This document shows, piece by piece, positions 1 through 7,588 of a stretch of 26,340 nucleotides of DNA. Both the position numbers and the translations under genes were made by a program. This DNA comes from CAWELS01 sp964468205 (GTDB lineage Bacteria > Acidobacteriota > Terriglobia > Bryobacterales > Bryobacteraceae): assembly GCA_964468205.1 (NCBI GenBank), contig CAYXVG010000075.1, positions 1 through 26,340 of the forward strand. Direction: 5' to 3'. The notes below the pieces were generated by a model. That model made no database searches, was not told where the DNA came from, and worked only from the letters and a program-made list of their open reading frames with translations. Positions within the stretch are counted from its first letter, which is position 1. Every line of letters begins with the position of its first letter.

Positions 1-47
1 TTGAGTTTATTGGGGGAATGGCGTGTGACTGAGAAAGGTTCGCTCGA

Positions 48-73
48 CTAAACCACAGAGAGGGGCGCAGAGG
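48..73. repeat. Purine-rich intergenic repeat, copy 1
   Basis: The copy starts with CTAAACCACAGAG and continues with GGGGCGCAGAGG. A related copy in the same orientation lies about 75 nt downstream, and both sit in the purine-rich stretch before cysS. From memory, AACCACAGAGGCACAGAG-like repeats occur between genes in several soil phyla including Acidobacteriota. Their function is unknown. No coding sequence or terminator was seen in the first 246 bases. Confidence 0.45.
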
Positions 74-146
74 CGGTTGGAGAGTTGGGGTGGGCGCTGG
101 CGGGGGTCGAGGTGGCGATGGGGTGGCGAGCAGGTGGGGGGGTAGT

Positions 147-190
147 CTAAACCACAAAGGGCACGGAGGGGGCAGCGAGGGCACAGAGAG
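147..190. repeat. Purine-rich intergenic repeat, copy 2
   Basis: This longer, degenerate copy begins CTAAACCACAAAGG and then carries GCACGGAGG, GCAGCGAGG and GCACAGAGAGG units, a roughly 9-11 nt internal periodicity. It shares the CTAAACCACA head with the copy at 48-73. It ends about 55 nt before the cysS start codon, so it may be transcribed in the cysS leader. It is a degenerate short tandem repeat without a known role. Confidence 0.45.
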
Positions 191-246
191 GGGTGGGGGA
201 GGAACAGGGCGTGCGGTCCTCGGGTTTGGGAGAATGGGGAGCGGCT

Positions 247-1653
247 ATGTCGTTGCGTTTCTATAATTCGTTGACGCGGAAGGTGGAGGAGTTCGAGCCG
301 ATGGATGGGATGACCGTCCGGATGTACTCGTGCGGGCCCACGGTTTATGACTTCGCGCATATCGGGAACCTGAAGACGTTCCTTTTCCAGGATGTTTTGC
401 GGCGTTGGCTGCGGTACCGGGGCTACGAACTCAACCACGTGATGAATATCACGGATGTGGAGGATAAGATCATCCGGAACGCAATCGAGAAGGGCGTACC
501 GATCGCGGAGTATACACCGCAGTACGAAAAGGCGTTCCTGGAGGATATCGGCCAATTGCGCATCGAACGGCCGGAGCGAATTGTACGGGCGACCGAGCAC
601 ATCGACGACATGGTGCGGGCGATCGAGACGTTGGGCGAGAAGGGGCTGACCTACCGGAGCGACGGATCCATCTACTACCGGATCGACGGGTTTCCCAGCT
701 ACGGGCGGCTTTCGAATATCGACGTGAAGGGGCAGAAGTCCGGGGCGCGGGTGGACGTGGACGAGTACGATAAGGACGATGCGCGGGACTTCGTGCTGTG
801 GAAGGCGCGCAAAGGGAACGAGCCGTTCTGGGAGACCCCGCTGGGCGAGGGGCGGCCGGGGTGGCACATCGAGTGTTCGGCGATGTCGATGAAATATCTG
901 GGGGAGACACTGGATATCCACACCGGCGGAGTGGACCTGCGCTTCCCGCATCATGAGAACGAGATCGCGCAGAGCGAGGGAGCGACGGGCAAGCAGTTCG
1001 TGCGGTTCTGGCTGCATGCGGAGCACCTGATGGTGGAGGGGCACAAGATGGCGAAGTCCCTCGGCAATTTCTACACGCTGCGGGACATTCTGGCGAAAGG
1101 GTACCAGCCGGAAGTGGTGCGGTACCTGCTTTCCTCGGTGCATTACCGGAACAAGTTCAACTTCACCTTTGACGGGTTGCGCGCGGCTGAGACGGCGATT
1201 GAGCGGCTGCGCAACTTCAAGCTGCGGCTGGAGACGGAGAAGTTTCCGGAAGGCCCGGCCGGGAAGTGGGCAGAGCGGACCAGAGAGGCGGTACAGAAGT
1301 TCGAGGAGTCAATGGATGACGATTTGAACACGGCCGAGGCGCTGGCGGCGGTATTCGAGTTCGTGCGCGACGCCAATTCGGCGATGGACGCAGGGGAGTT
1401 CCGGTCGGGCGAAGCGGCGCCGGCGGTCCATCTGCTGGCCCGGTTCGACTGCGTATTTGACGTGCTGCGGCCGACTGTGCAGGCGGGAGCGCTGTCCGAT
1501 GAAGAAGTGGAGGAGCTAATCGCCGAGCGGGCGTCGGCGCGGAAGGCGAAAGACTTCGCGCGGGCGGACGAGATCCGCGACCAGCTCAACGAAGAGGGGA
1601 TTGTTCTCGAGGACACTCGGGAGGGCTTCCGCTGGAAGAGGAAATCGACGTGA
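247..1653 (+). CDS. cysS: Cysteine--tRNA ligase (CysRS)
   Basis: This cytoplasmic class I aminoacyl-tRNA synthetase (468 aa) charges tRNA-Cys with cysteine using ATP. The HIGH-type motif HIGN is at residues 38-41 and the KMSKS-type loop KMAKS at 267-271. The zinc ligands that recognise the cysteine thiol are all in place: C29, C210, H235 and E239, matching E. coli C28/C209/H234/E238. The length is normal for the family (about 460 aa). I chose the ATG at 247 because homologous proteins begin with this MSLRFYNSLT-type sequence and a GGGGAG-like purine run lies just upstream. The open frame does extend to 193, but the added residues look non-coding. The gene overlaps the next one by 4 nt, which suggests translational coupling with a sulfur amino acid enzyme. 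Confidence 0.97.
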   Translation: MSLRFYNSLTRKVEEFEPMDGMTVRMYSCGPTVYDFAHIGNLKTFLFQDVLRRWLRYRGYELNHVMNITDVEDKIIRNAIEKGVPIAEYTPQYEKAFLEDIGQLRIERPERIVRATEHIDDMVRAIETLGEKGLTYRSDGSIYYRIDGFPSYGRLSNIDVKGQKSGARVDVDEYDKDDARDFVLWKARKGNEPFWETPLGEGRPGWHIECSAMSMKYLGETLDIHTGGVDLRFPHHENEIAQSEGATGKQFVRFWLHAEHLMVEGHKMAKSLGNFYTLRDILAKGYQPEVVRYLLSSVHYRNKFNFTFDGLRAAETAIERLRNFKLRLETEKFPEGPAGKWAERTREAVQKFEESMDDDLNTAEALAAVFEFVRDANSAMDAGEFRSGEAAPAVHLLARFDCVFDVLRPTVQAGALSDEEVEELIAERASARKAKDFARADEIRDQLNEEGIVLEDTREGFRWKRKST

Positions 1654-2831
1654 AGATTCATACGAAAGCCGTCCACGCGGGAGACCGAAAGAAGCCGGGC
1701 GCGCAGATTCCGGTAACGACGCCGATTTACACGGCGGCGAGCTACATCGCCGAATCGCAGGAGCAACTGGACCGCATCTTCGGCCGGGAAGAGGCGGGGT
1801 TGAGCTACTCGCGCTATGAGAACCCGACGAACCTGGCGCTGGAAGAGTTGGTAACGGCGCTCGAGAACAGCGCCGGGACGCTCGCGTGCGCTTCGGGGAT
1901 GGCGGCGCTGCAGGTGGCGATTCTGACGGCGCTGACGGACAGGAAACGGAAGGTGCTGGCAGCGACTGCGCTTTATGGGGCGACATACCGGCTGCTGTGG
2001 AACGTGCTGGAGCCGCTGGGGATCGAGTCCCGCCTGGTGGATGTCTGCGACCTGGCGGCAGTGGAGCAGAAGCTGGCCGAGGAGAAGCCGGGCTGTCTTC
2101 TGATGGAGACGATATCGAACCCGCTGCTTCGGGTGGGCCAGATCGACAAGGTGGCGGAGTTGTGCCGCGCTTCCGGGACGGCGCTGGTGGTGGATAACAC
2201 GTTCGCCACGCCGCTGCTGGTGCGGCCGATCGAGCTGGGCGCAAATGTGGTGATGCACAGCGCAACGAAATATCTCTCGGGGCACGGGGACGTGCTCGGC
2301 GGGCTGGTGACGACAGACGAAGCGCACTTCGACACGCTGCGGGCGCTCTCGCGCACCACTGGTCCGGTGCTGGGACCCTTCGAAGCGTATCTGGCGATGC
2401 GCGGCGTGAAGACCTTTCCGCTGCGGATGGAGCGGCAGTGCGCCAACGCGAAGCGGCTGGCAGCCTGGCTGCGCGGGCAGGCGAAGGTAGAGCGGGTGTA
2501 CTACACCGACGATCCGGAGCACCCGGATGCGGAGACGATCCGGCGCCTGCTGCCCGAGGGGCTGGGCGGGGCGATTGTGAGCTTTGAGCTGAAGGGAGCG
2601 GAGACGCAGCAGGACGTCTTCGCCTTCATGAACCGGCTGGAGTTGATTGTGAGGGCGACGTCGCTGGGCGACGTTCACACGATGATGCTCTACCCGGCTA
2701 TCGCTTCCCACCGCGATCTGGCGCCGAAGCAGCGGCTGCGCATGGGCATCCGGGACAACCTAGTGCGGCTGTCGGCAGGCATCGAGGACGTAGACGACAT
2801 CATTGCGGACTTGGAGCGGGCGCTGGGATAG
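1650..2831 (+). CDS. Cys/Met metabolism PLP enzyme (cystathionine gamma-synthase-like)
   Basis: A 393-aa member of the fold-type I Cys/Met metabolism PLP family, which includes cystathionine gamma-synthase, O-acetylhomoserine sulfhydrylase, cystathionine gamma-lyase and methionine gamma-lyase. The PLP Schiff-base lysine is K207 in SATKYLSGHGD. D182 in VDNTFATP would hold the pyridine nitrogen. SRYENPT (from R56) supplies the phosphate contact from the neighbouring subunit, and the stacking tyrosine is in ALYGATY (residues 107-113). The GTG start overlaps the cysS stop in GTGA, so the two genes are probably co-transcribed and coupled. Family-level assignment is secure. The exact reaction (gamma-synthase, sulfhydrylase or lyase) cannot be settled from motifs alone. 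The cysS neighbour supports a role in cysteine/methionine supply. Confidence 0.9.
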   Translation: MKIHTKAVHAGDRKKPGAQIPVTTPIYTAASYIAESQEQLDRIFGREEAGLSYSRYENPTNLALEELVTALENSAGTLACASGMAALQVAILTALTDRKRKVLAATALYGATYRLLWNVLEPLGIESRLVDVCDLAAVEQKLAEEKPGCLLMETISNPLLRVGQIDKVAELCRASGTALVVDNTFATPLLVRPIELGANVVMHSATKYLSGHGDVLGGLVTTDEAHFDTLRALSRTTGPVLGPFEAYLAMRGVKTFPLRMERQCANAKRLAAWLRGQAKVERVYYTDDPEHPDAETIRRLLPEGLGGAIVSFELKGAETQQDVFAFMNRLELIVRATSLGDVHTMMLYPAIASHRDLAPKQRLRMGIRDNLVRLSAGIEDVDDIIADLERALG

Positions 2832-2842
2832 GGGAGAGCAAT

Positions 2843-2859
2843 GCCGCGCGGTGCGCGGC
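2843..2859. terminator. GC hairpin between convergent genes
   Basis: A perfect 7-bp stem (GCCGCGC / GCGCGGC) with a GGT loop lies in the 38-nt gap between the convergent PLP enzyme and methyltransferase genes. There is no T-tract on either strand, so it is not a classical intrinsic terminator. Its position suggests a bidirectional transcription end or an mRNA 3'-end stabiliser. Confidence 0.4.
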
Positions 2860-2869
2860 GGCTTGCCGG

Positions 2870-3418
2870 TCAGCGGTTGGACGCTGTCTTCCGGGGAATG
2901 GTCCAGAAGTAGACGGTGCGGCTGTCGACCTTGACCTCTTTATCCGGTTTCCAATCTCCCATGTCGAAGGCGTGCGAGACGAGCCGCGTGCCGGGCTTGA
3001 GCTCGGCCAGGAGTTTTGGACGGAGCTTGAGGTTGACGGAGGAGAGCAGGTACATGGTGACAACGGTGGCCTCGCGGATGTCTGCCTGGAAGAGGTCCTG
3101 CTCGATGAACTTGACTCGATCTGTTACGCCGGCCTTTTTGGCATTGTCGTTCGCTTCCTGGATGCGGGCAGGGTTGATGTCGATTCCCACGCCGCGGGCG
3201 CCGCGCTTCCTGGCAGCGGCGATTACGATGCGGCCGTCACCACAGCCAAGGTCGTAGACGACATCGTTCTTGCCCACCGCCGCCAGTTCGAGCATGGTAT
3301 CGACGACTTCCTCAGGGGTGGGAACATAGGGGACCTCGAACTGGTAATCATCCTCGTAGTACTGAGGCGTCAGGGGCAGAGTGAACAGCAAAAGGGCGAT
3401 TGCTATCCGGGTGCGCAT
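2870..3418 (-). CDS. Class I SAM-dependent methyltransferase with N-terminal export signal
   Basis: A 182-aa protein with a Rossmann methyltransferase core. Motif I is VYDLGCGDGRI (about residues 54-64), the acidic ribose-binding strand is GVGIDINP (about 76-83), and motif II/III features follow around FIEQDLFQAD. A late block, SHAFDMGDWKPD, is typical of this small family. The methyl acceptor is unknown. The N-terminus (RTRIAIALLLFTLPLTP) looks like a Sec signal peptide or membrane anchor, followed by an acidic linker. No lipobox cysteine is present. Export of a SAM-dependent enzyme is odd because SAM is cytoplasmic; the segment may instead anchor the protein on the inner face of the membrane. 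The gene stands alone, convergent with the PLP gene upstream and divergent from the SGNH gene downstream. Confidence 0.85.
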   Translation of the reverse strand: MRTRIAIALLLFTLPLTPQYYEDDYQFEVPYVPTPEEVVDTMLELAAVGKNDVVYDLGCGDGRIVIAAARKRGARGVGIDINPARIQEANDNAKKAGVTDRVKFIEQDLFQADIREATVVTMYLLSSVNLKLRPKLLAELKPGTRLVSHAFDMGDWKPDKEVKVDSRTVYFWTIPRKTASNR

Positions 3419-3520
3419 AGATCGTATCGTATCACGTGACGGTTCCGGTTCCGCCTGTTTGTTCCGCTCAGGGAATTCCGCGCGGCGAGTTGACAGATAC
3501 TGGGGAGCGGAGGCGCGTCA

Positions 3521-4801
3521 ATGAAAGAGCTTCGGGTTATCGGAATCGGGTTTCTGCTCTGGCTCCCCTTTTGGGACGCACTGTATGGCCAAGCCCTGGA
3601 GAAGGCCACCTTCGAGGAGTATCTGAGAGAGTCCGCTGTCTCTCGCGAAGTGATTGACCGGTTTCTTCGCGGTCCGAGTTGGGCGCGGTTCGACCCGGAG
3701 TTGGGTTACGTTCTGGGGAACTACCTGCCGACGGACGGGATGGACGGAAGCGCCACCCTCTCCACGGTGCAGCCGAACGGCGCGCGGACCTCGTTCGTGT
3801 ATGCCGGCAAGCGATGCCGCATTAACACGTATGGCGACAGCTTCACGCAGTGTCATCAGGTGAGCGACGGCGAAACGTGGCAGGAGTACCTGGCCGGTCA
3901 CCTGGGGGAACCGGTCAGAAACTTTGGGATGGGAGGATACGGCGTCTACCAGGCGTATCGCAGGATGGTCCGGGAGGAGAAGACCGATCACGGGGCGGAG
4001 TATCTGATCTTCTACATTTGGGGAGACGATCACATCCGGAGCCTGCTGCGCTGCCGCCACGCCATCATCACCCAGTTCTGGGATCACCAGGGCGGGAGGA
4101 TGTTCCACGGGAACTTCTGGGCGAACGTGGAGATGGATCTCGACACCGGACGGCTCGTCGAGAGGGAGAACCGGCTTGCCAACCGGTCAGAGCTTTATCG
4201 CATGACCGATCCGGAATTCATGGTGGAGCAACTGAGAGACGATCTGGCGCTGCAACTCTACGCTTTCAAGCGGGGACTGACCGCGGACCTTGACCGGGAG
4301 GAGGTCTCGACACTTGCGGCGCATCTGGGCTATCGCATGGATTGGGGCGACGAAACCGGCTTACAGCAACAGGCGGGCGAGTTGCTGGACCGGTATTCGC
4401 TTCGGGCAACACAGTTCATATTGGCAAAGGCCCGGGAATTCGCTTCGCAGAATGAGAAGAAGCTACTGGTTGTCCTCTTCGATCCCTCTCGCGCCATGGA
4501 AGAGATGAGACAAAACCAAACCCGGTATGACCAGGAAATCGTCGACTACCTGGCGCGGGAGAGATTTCGATTCTTCGACATGAACGAGGTTCACCTTCGC
4601 GACTTCGCGATGTACAGCGTAACGTTTGACGACTACAAGAAGCGGTATTTCATCGGGCACTACAACCCGCGGGGCAATCACTTCTTCGCGTATTCGATCA
4701 AGGACACGGTCGTCGATTGGCTTGAGCCGAAGCCGCTGCCGTATCAGAAGCGCGAGCCGCGGTCCATCGACTTCAGGGACTATCTGATGGATAACCGCTA
4801 A
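3521..4801 (+). CDS. Exported SGNH/GDSL-like hydrolase family protein
   Basis: A 426-aa protein with an N-terminal hydrophobic signal segment (residues 5-22, cleavage plausible near LYGQA). An SGNH-hydrolase nucleophile block, TYGDSFTQ, has Ser at residue 107, and a block II-like NFGMGGYG follows at about 134-141. The C-terminal GHYNPRGNHFF resembles the catalytic-His block. Two canonical residues look changed. The block III GxND equivalent reads WGDDH (about 168-172), and the Asp two positions before the catalytic His is Ile. It could be an esterase/acylhydrolase acting on an acylated envelope or polysaccharide substrate, or a non-catalytic relative. The ATG at 3521 follows a weak purine-rich stretch (GGGGAGCGGAGG). 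It appears monocistronic. The fold assignment is moderate; the substrate is unknown. Confidence 0.65.
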   Translation: MKELRVIGIGFLLWLPFWDALYGQALEKATFEEYLRESAVSREVIDRFLRGPSWARFDPELGYVLGNYLPTDGMDGSATLSTVQPNGARTSFVYAGKRCRINTYGDSFTQCHQVSDGETWQEYLAGHLGEPVRNFGMGGYGVYQAYRRMVREEKTDHGAEYLIFYIWGDDHIRSLLRCRHAIITQFWDHQGGRMFHGNFWANVEMDLDTGRLVERENRLANRSELYRMTDPEFMVEQLRDDLALQLYAFKRGLTADLDREEVSTLAAHLGYRMDWGDETGLQQQAGELLDRYSLRATQFILAKAREFASQNEKKLLVVLFDPSRAMEEMRQNQTRYDQEIVDYLARERFRFFDMNEVHLRDFAMYSVTFDDYKKRYFIGHYNPRGNHFFAYSIKDTVVDWLEPKPLPYQKREPRSIDFRDYLMDNR

Positions 4802-4813
4802 GGCGCGCCGCGG

Positions 4814-6139
4814 CTATGCGCTGACGATGCCCAAGGGCTTCCGCTTCATCCAGGCGCCGCGGGTGAAGTCCGGAAAGTCCAGGGTCCGGCTGTTGTTGGC
4901 GATGGAGCGCTCGCTCAACTCCGACACCGCGCACAGAGCCGCGCCATCATAGACATCGGTGTCCATGGGCTGGCCGTTCCGCAGGCAATAGATGAGGCGA
5001 TAGGCCTGGATGAAGTCCATGCCGCCGTGGCCGGAGCCCTTCGCCCGTTCCTCCAGGCCGCGCCAGAGCGGATGCTCATACTGGCGTGAGTAGTTGTCGA
5101 TGAGATCTTCCCATTGGTGCTTGGGGCTCTTGCCGTCGAGGTAGATTTTGGCTTCGGGGTACTTGCGCACAATTCCCTTCGTGCCTTGGATCAAGTAGTC
5201 GCGGCTGTATGGGCGGGGGGTGTTCGTGTCGTGGGTTACGATGATGGTCTGGCCGGCGGCGGTGCGAATTACAGAGGTCACCACGTCTCCAAGCGCGATA
5301 TCGAGCTTCGCCTGAGGACTGTCTTGGCCAAACTCCGCGACGGCGTACTCATGGAGGCTTTGCGACTTCGAGCTCATCGCAACCATGTGTTCGAATTGAT
5401 TCCCACGGTTGATGTTCAGACACTGCGCCACCGGACCGAGACCGTGCGTGGGGTAGAGGTCGCCGTTGCGCCTGAGAGAGTGTTCGAGCCGCCAGAGCTT
5501 CTTCTCGCCGCCACGGTCGTTGAACTTTCCCGCCCGCAGATCGTGCAGATAGCCGCAGCGGGCGTGCACGAGATCACCCAGCAGGTTTTGGCGAACCATG
5601 TTGAGGACCATGAGTTCGACGCGGTCGTAGTTGCAGTTCTCCATTTGTATGCAGTAGCGGCCGGTTTGCCCGGCGGTCTCGACCAGCTCCCAGCATTCCT
5701 CGAGCGTGACGGCGATGGGCACTTCACTGGCGGCGTGCTTTCCGCTCTTCATCGCCTCCACGCACACCGGCGTGTGCCAATCCCATGGCGTGGCGGTAAA
5801 GACGAGATCGAGGTCGTCGCGGGCGCAGAGACGCTTGTAATCGTTTTCGCCGCGGGAGTAGGGCTGCGGCAGTGGCTGACCGGCTTCGGCCACCATCTTC
5901 TGGGCGCGCACGACCTTACCCTCGACAACATCGCAGACGGCCCGTATTTCGACGCCTTCAAGCTTGAGGAGATTGCGGAGATCTCCGGTCCCCCGTCCTC
6001 CCACACCGACGAATCCGATGCGGACCTTGTCCAAGGGTTTGGCGGCGCCCCGCGGGGCCGCGGCGCCAGCGACCGGAGCGCATGCGCCAAGCGCGGCGAT
6101 CCGATTCAGGAATTGTCTTCGATCACAGGTTACAGCCAT
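4814..6139 (-). CDS. Glycoside hydrolase family 109 protein (Gfo/Idh/MocA fold), Tat-exported
   Basis: A 441-aa protein with a twin-arginine signal (DRRQFLNRIAALGA) and an NAD-binding Rossmann motif GFVGVGGRGTG. The body matches the GH109 group as I know it: YSRGENDYKRLCARDDLDL, a TPWDWHTPV block, MENCNYDR, GYLHDLR, YPTHGLGPVAQCLNINRG, KGSGHGGMDF and DFPDFTRGAW. GH109 enzymes are NAD-dependent glycosidases first described as alpha-N-acetylgalactosaminidases, acting by an oxidation-elimination route. Tat export fits a folded protein carrying bound NAD. I chose the ATG at 6139 because GAGAGGAAGAG lies just before it; an in-frame GTG at 6157 would place that ribosome-binding site inside the gene. 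It is the last gene of a three-gene minus-strand cluster, 75 nt after the kinase. GalNAc specificity is inferred and not shown. Confidence 0.85.
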   Translation of the reverse strand: MAVTCDRRQFLNRIAALGACAPVAGAAAPRGAAKPLDKVRIGFVGVGGRGTGDLRNLLKLEGVEIRAVCDVVEGKVVRAQKMVAEAGQPLPQPYSRGENDYKRLCARDDLDLVFTATPWDWHTPVCVEAMKSGKHAASEVPIAVTLEECWELVETAGQTGRYCIQMENCNYDRVELMVLNMVRQNLLGDLVHARCGYLHDLRAGKFNDRGGEKKLWRLEHSLRRNGDLYPTHGLGPVAQCLNINRGNQFEHMVAMSSKSQSLHEYAVAEFGQDSPQAKLDIALGDVVTSVIRTAAGQTIIVTHDTNTPRPYSRDYLIQGTKGIVRKYPEAKIYLDGKSPKHQWEDLIDNYSRQYEHPLWRGLEERAKGSGHGGMDFIQAYRLIYCLRNGQPMDTDVYDGAALCAVSELSERSIANNSRTLDFPDFTRGAWMKRKPLGIVSA

Positions 6140-6214
6140 CACTCTTCCTCTCACCAATCCGGACAGTGCCGCGCCCGGATGATGTTGTCCGTCAGCGGGT
6201 CTGCTTGGAACAGG

Positions 6215-7588
6215 CTAGCAGATGCGGAACATCGGGCGGCCGGCGGCAGTGATGAAGAACTCCGACCCAGCGGCGCGCGTGGGGAACGTCACGGTGTAGT
6301 CATCCCGCCATTCGTCACGGAAACGGCTCGCGCGGGCCGCATCCACAAGCGCCCAGACACTGCCTCCGAATCCGGCTCCGAACGCGGAGGCGGCGACGGC
6401 TCCCCGGCGGCGGGCCGCGGCAGCCAGAAAGCTGGTTTCCGGGACCTGATTGCGGAGCAGTTTTTCGGCAGCTTCCTGGGAGGAGTCGACGATGGCCCCG
6501 AAGTCTTCGAGGTTATTCCGGTTGAGTGCGGCGGCAGCGGAGGGAATCACAAAGTTGTTCTCGCGGACAAAATGATCCAGGCGGCCGGCCAGGCCGTTGC
6601 GCTCCGATTGATCAGCGGCTTTTGCGGCGATGAGGCCTCTCATCCGATCGAGGGCGTCCGGTGAGCTGCCGAGGACAGCCGCGAGATGCGGGTCAGCGCG
6701 GCCGGTCGCCGCTTGCCAGAGCTCGACGAGGCGGCGGGCAAGGCGGGACGCGCGGTTGTATTTTTCGAGGGCTTGTCCGGTCTTCCTGGCAACGACGGCC
6801 GAACTAGCAATCACGAAGGTATGCCTTTCGGGTATCGGGATTGCTTGTTCGAAACGAACGGGGCAGTACGAATACTGGCTGATGTGACCGGGACGAGAGC
6901 ACAGAATCGCCGTGTGGTCTTCGCTGCCGCCGAAGGTTCCGACGCCGCGGTCTCCGCCGAGTGCGCCAAAGCTCTCCCCGTTTTCCACACACGCGAGGTA
7001 GCCGGCAAGATCCACGGGGTTACTGAGTTGTGCCGGAAAGCTCGCGTGAGTCCAGATTTCGTTGGCATCCGCGAGGGCGTAGAAAACCGCGATCATGAAG
7101 GCGCTCGAGCTACTCATGCCGGCCGCCTCGGGAAGATCGCTCGAGAATGCGATCGCGGCGCCGCGGCGCGAGCCGGGAAAGTTGCGGGCGATCCGGCGGG
7201 CTACGGTCATGGGGTAGTTGGACCAGTGGCCGGCAGAGGGGGTCAGATCCGGACTCATGGAAAAACAGGTGGTCTCGTTCCGCACCACGTCGAGAATCGT
7301 GACCAGCGAGTCGTCGCGCGGAGAAGCGACGAGACAGGCGGCCCTTTCGATCGCGGCCACCATGGTGCTGCCGCCTGCGTAGTCGGTGTGTTTGCCGAGG
7401 ACCTCAATGCGGCCCGGCACGTAGTAGGCGTGTTTCCGCCCAACGGAATCGGCAGCGTCCAGAGCGAGTGCGCCGGCGGCGTACATTTCGGCTTTGGCTC
7501 CAGCGGCGCCGGTATCGAAGCCGAGGTCCCTCAGGTAGCGCGAGAGCGCCGCGCTCTCGCGCAGTGAGCCGCGATAGAGAGGACTCAT
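6215..7588 (-). CDS. Galactokinase-like GHMP sugar kinase
   Basis: A 457-aa cytoplasmic GHMP-family kinase that should phosphorylate a sugar C1-OH with ATP. Motif 1 reads GRIEVLGKHTDYAGG (residues 59-73), motif 2 PEAAGMSSSSAF is the ATP loop, and motif 3 is GAGFGGSVWALV. The catalytic Asp is likely the one in GGSEDHTAIL. Compared with the classical galactokinase signature GRxNLIGEHTDYNGG, Asn is replaced by Glu62 and the galactose-contacting Glu by Lys66. R60, H67 and D69 are kept. The protein is longer than classical GalK (about 385 aa) because of an N-terminal extension of about 45 residues. The ATG at 7588 overlaps the symporter stop in ATGA, so the genes are coupled. Galactose, GalNAc or another hexose is possible; I leave out a gene symbol because of the changed sugar site. 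Confidence 0.85.
   Translation of the reverse strand: MSPLYRGSLRESAALSRYLRDLGFDTGAAGAKAEMYAAGALALDAADSVGRKHAYYVPGRIEVLGKHTDYAGGSTMVAAIERAACLVASPRDDSLVTILDVVRNETTCFSMSPDLTPSAGHWSNYPMTVARRIARNFPGSRRGAAIAFSSDLPEAAGMSSSSAFMIAVFYALADANEIWTHASFPAQLSNPVDLAGYLACVENGESFGALGGDRGVGTFGGSEDHTAILCSRPGHISQYSYCPVRFEQAIPIPERHTFVIASSAVVARKTGQALEKYNRASRLARRLVELWQAATGRADPHLAAVLGSSPDALDRMRGLIAAKAADQSERNGLAGRLDHFVRENNFVIPSAAAALNRNNLEDFGAIVDSSQEAAEKLLRNQVPETSFLAAAARRRGAVAASAFGAGFGGSVWALVDAARASRFRDEWRDDYTVTFPTRAAGSEFFITAAGRPMFRIC

Noticed and set aside
7..1143. Long minus-strand open frame antisense to cysS
   Set aside because: It is a mirror of the GC-rich codon pattern of cysS: low-complexity His/Arg/Pro/Leu-rich translation and no domain. 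The same holds for the minus frame at 1143-2711 under the PLP enzyme.
4801..4813. GGCGCGCC palindrome between the SGNH and GH109 genes
   Set aside because: An 8-bp GC palindrome is expected by chance at this base composition, and it makes no usable hairpin.
5114..6664. 516-codon plus-strand frame across GH109 and the kinase
   Set aside because: It spans two well-supported minus-strand genes and their gap, and has no recognisable motif.
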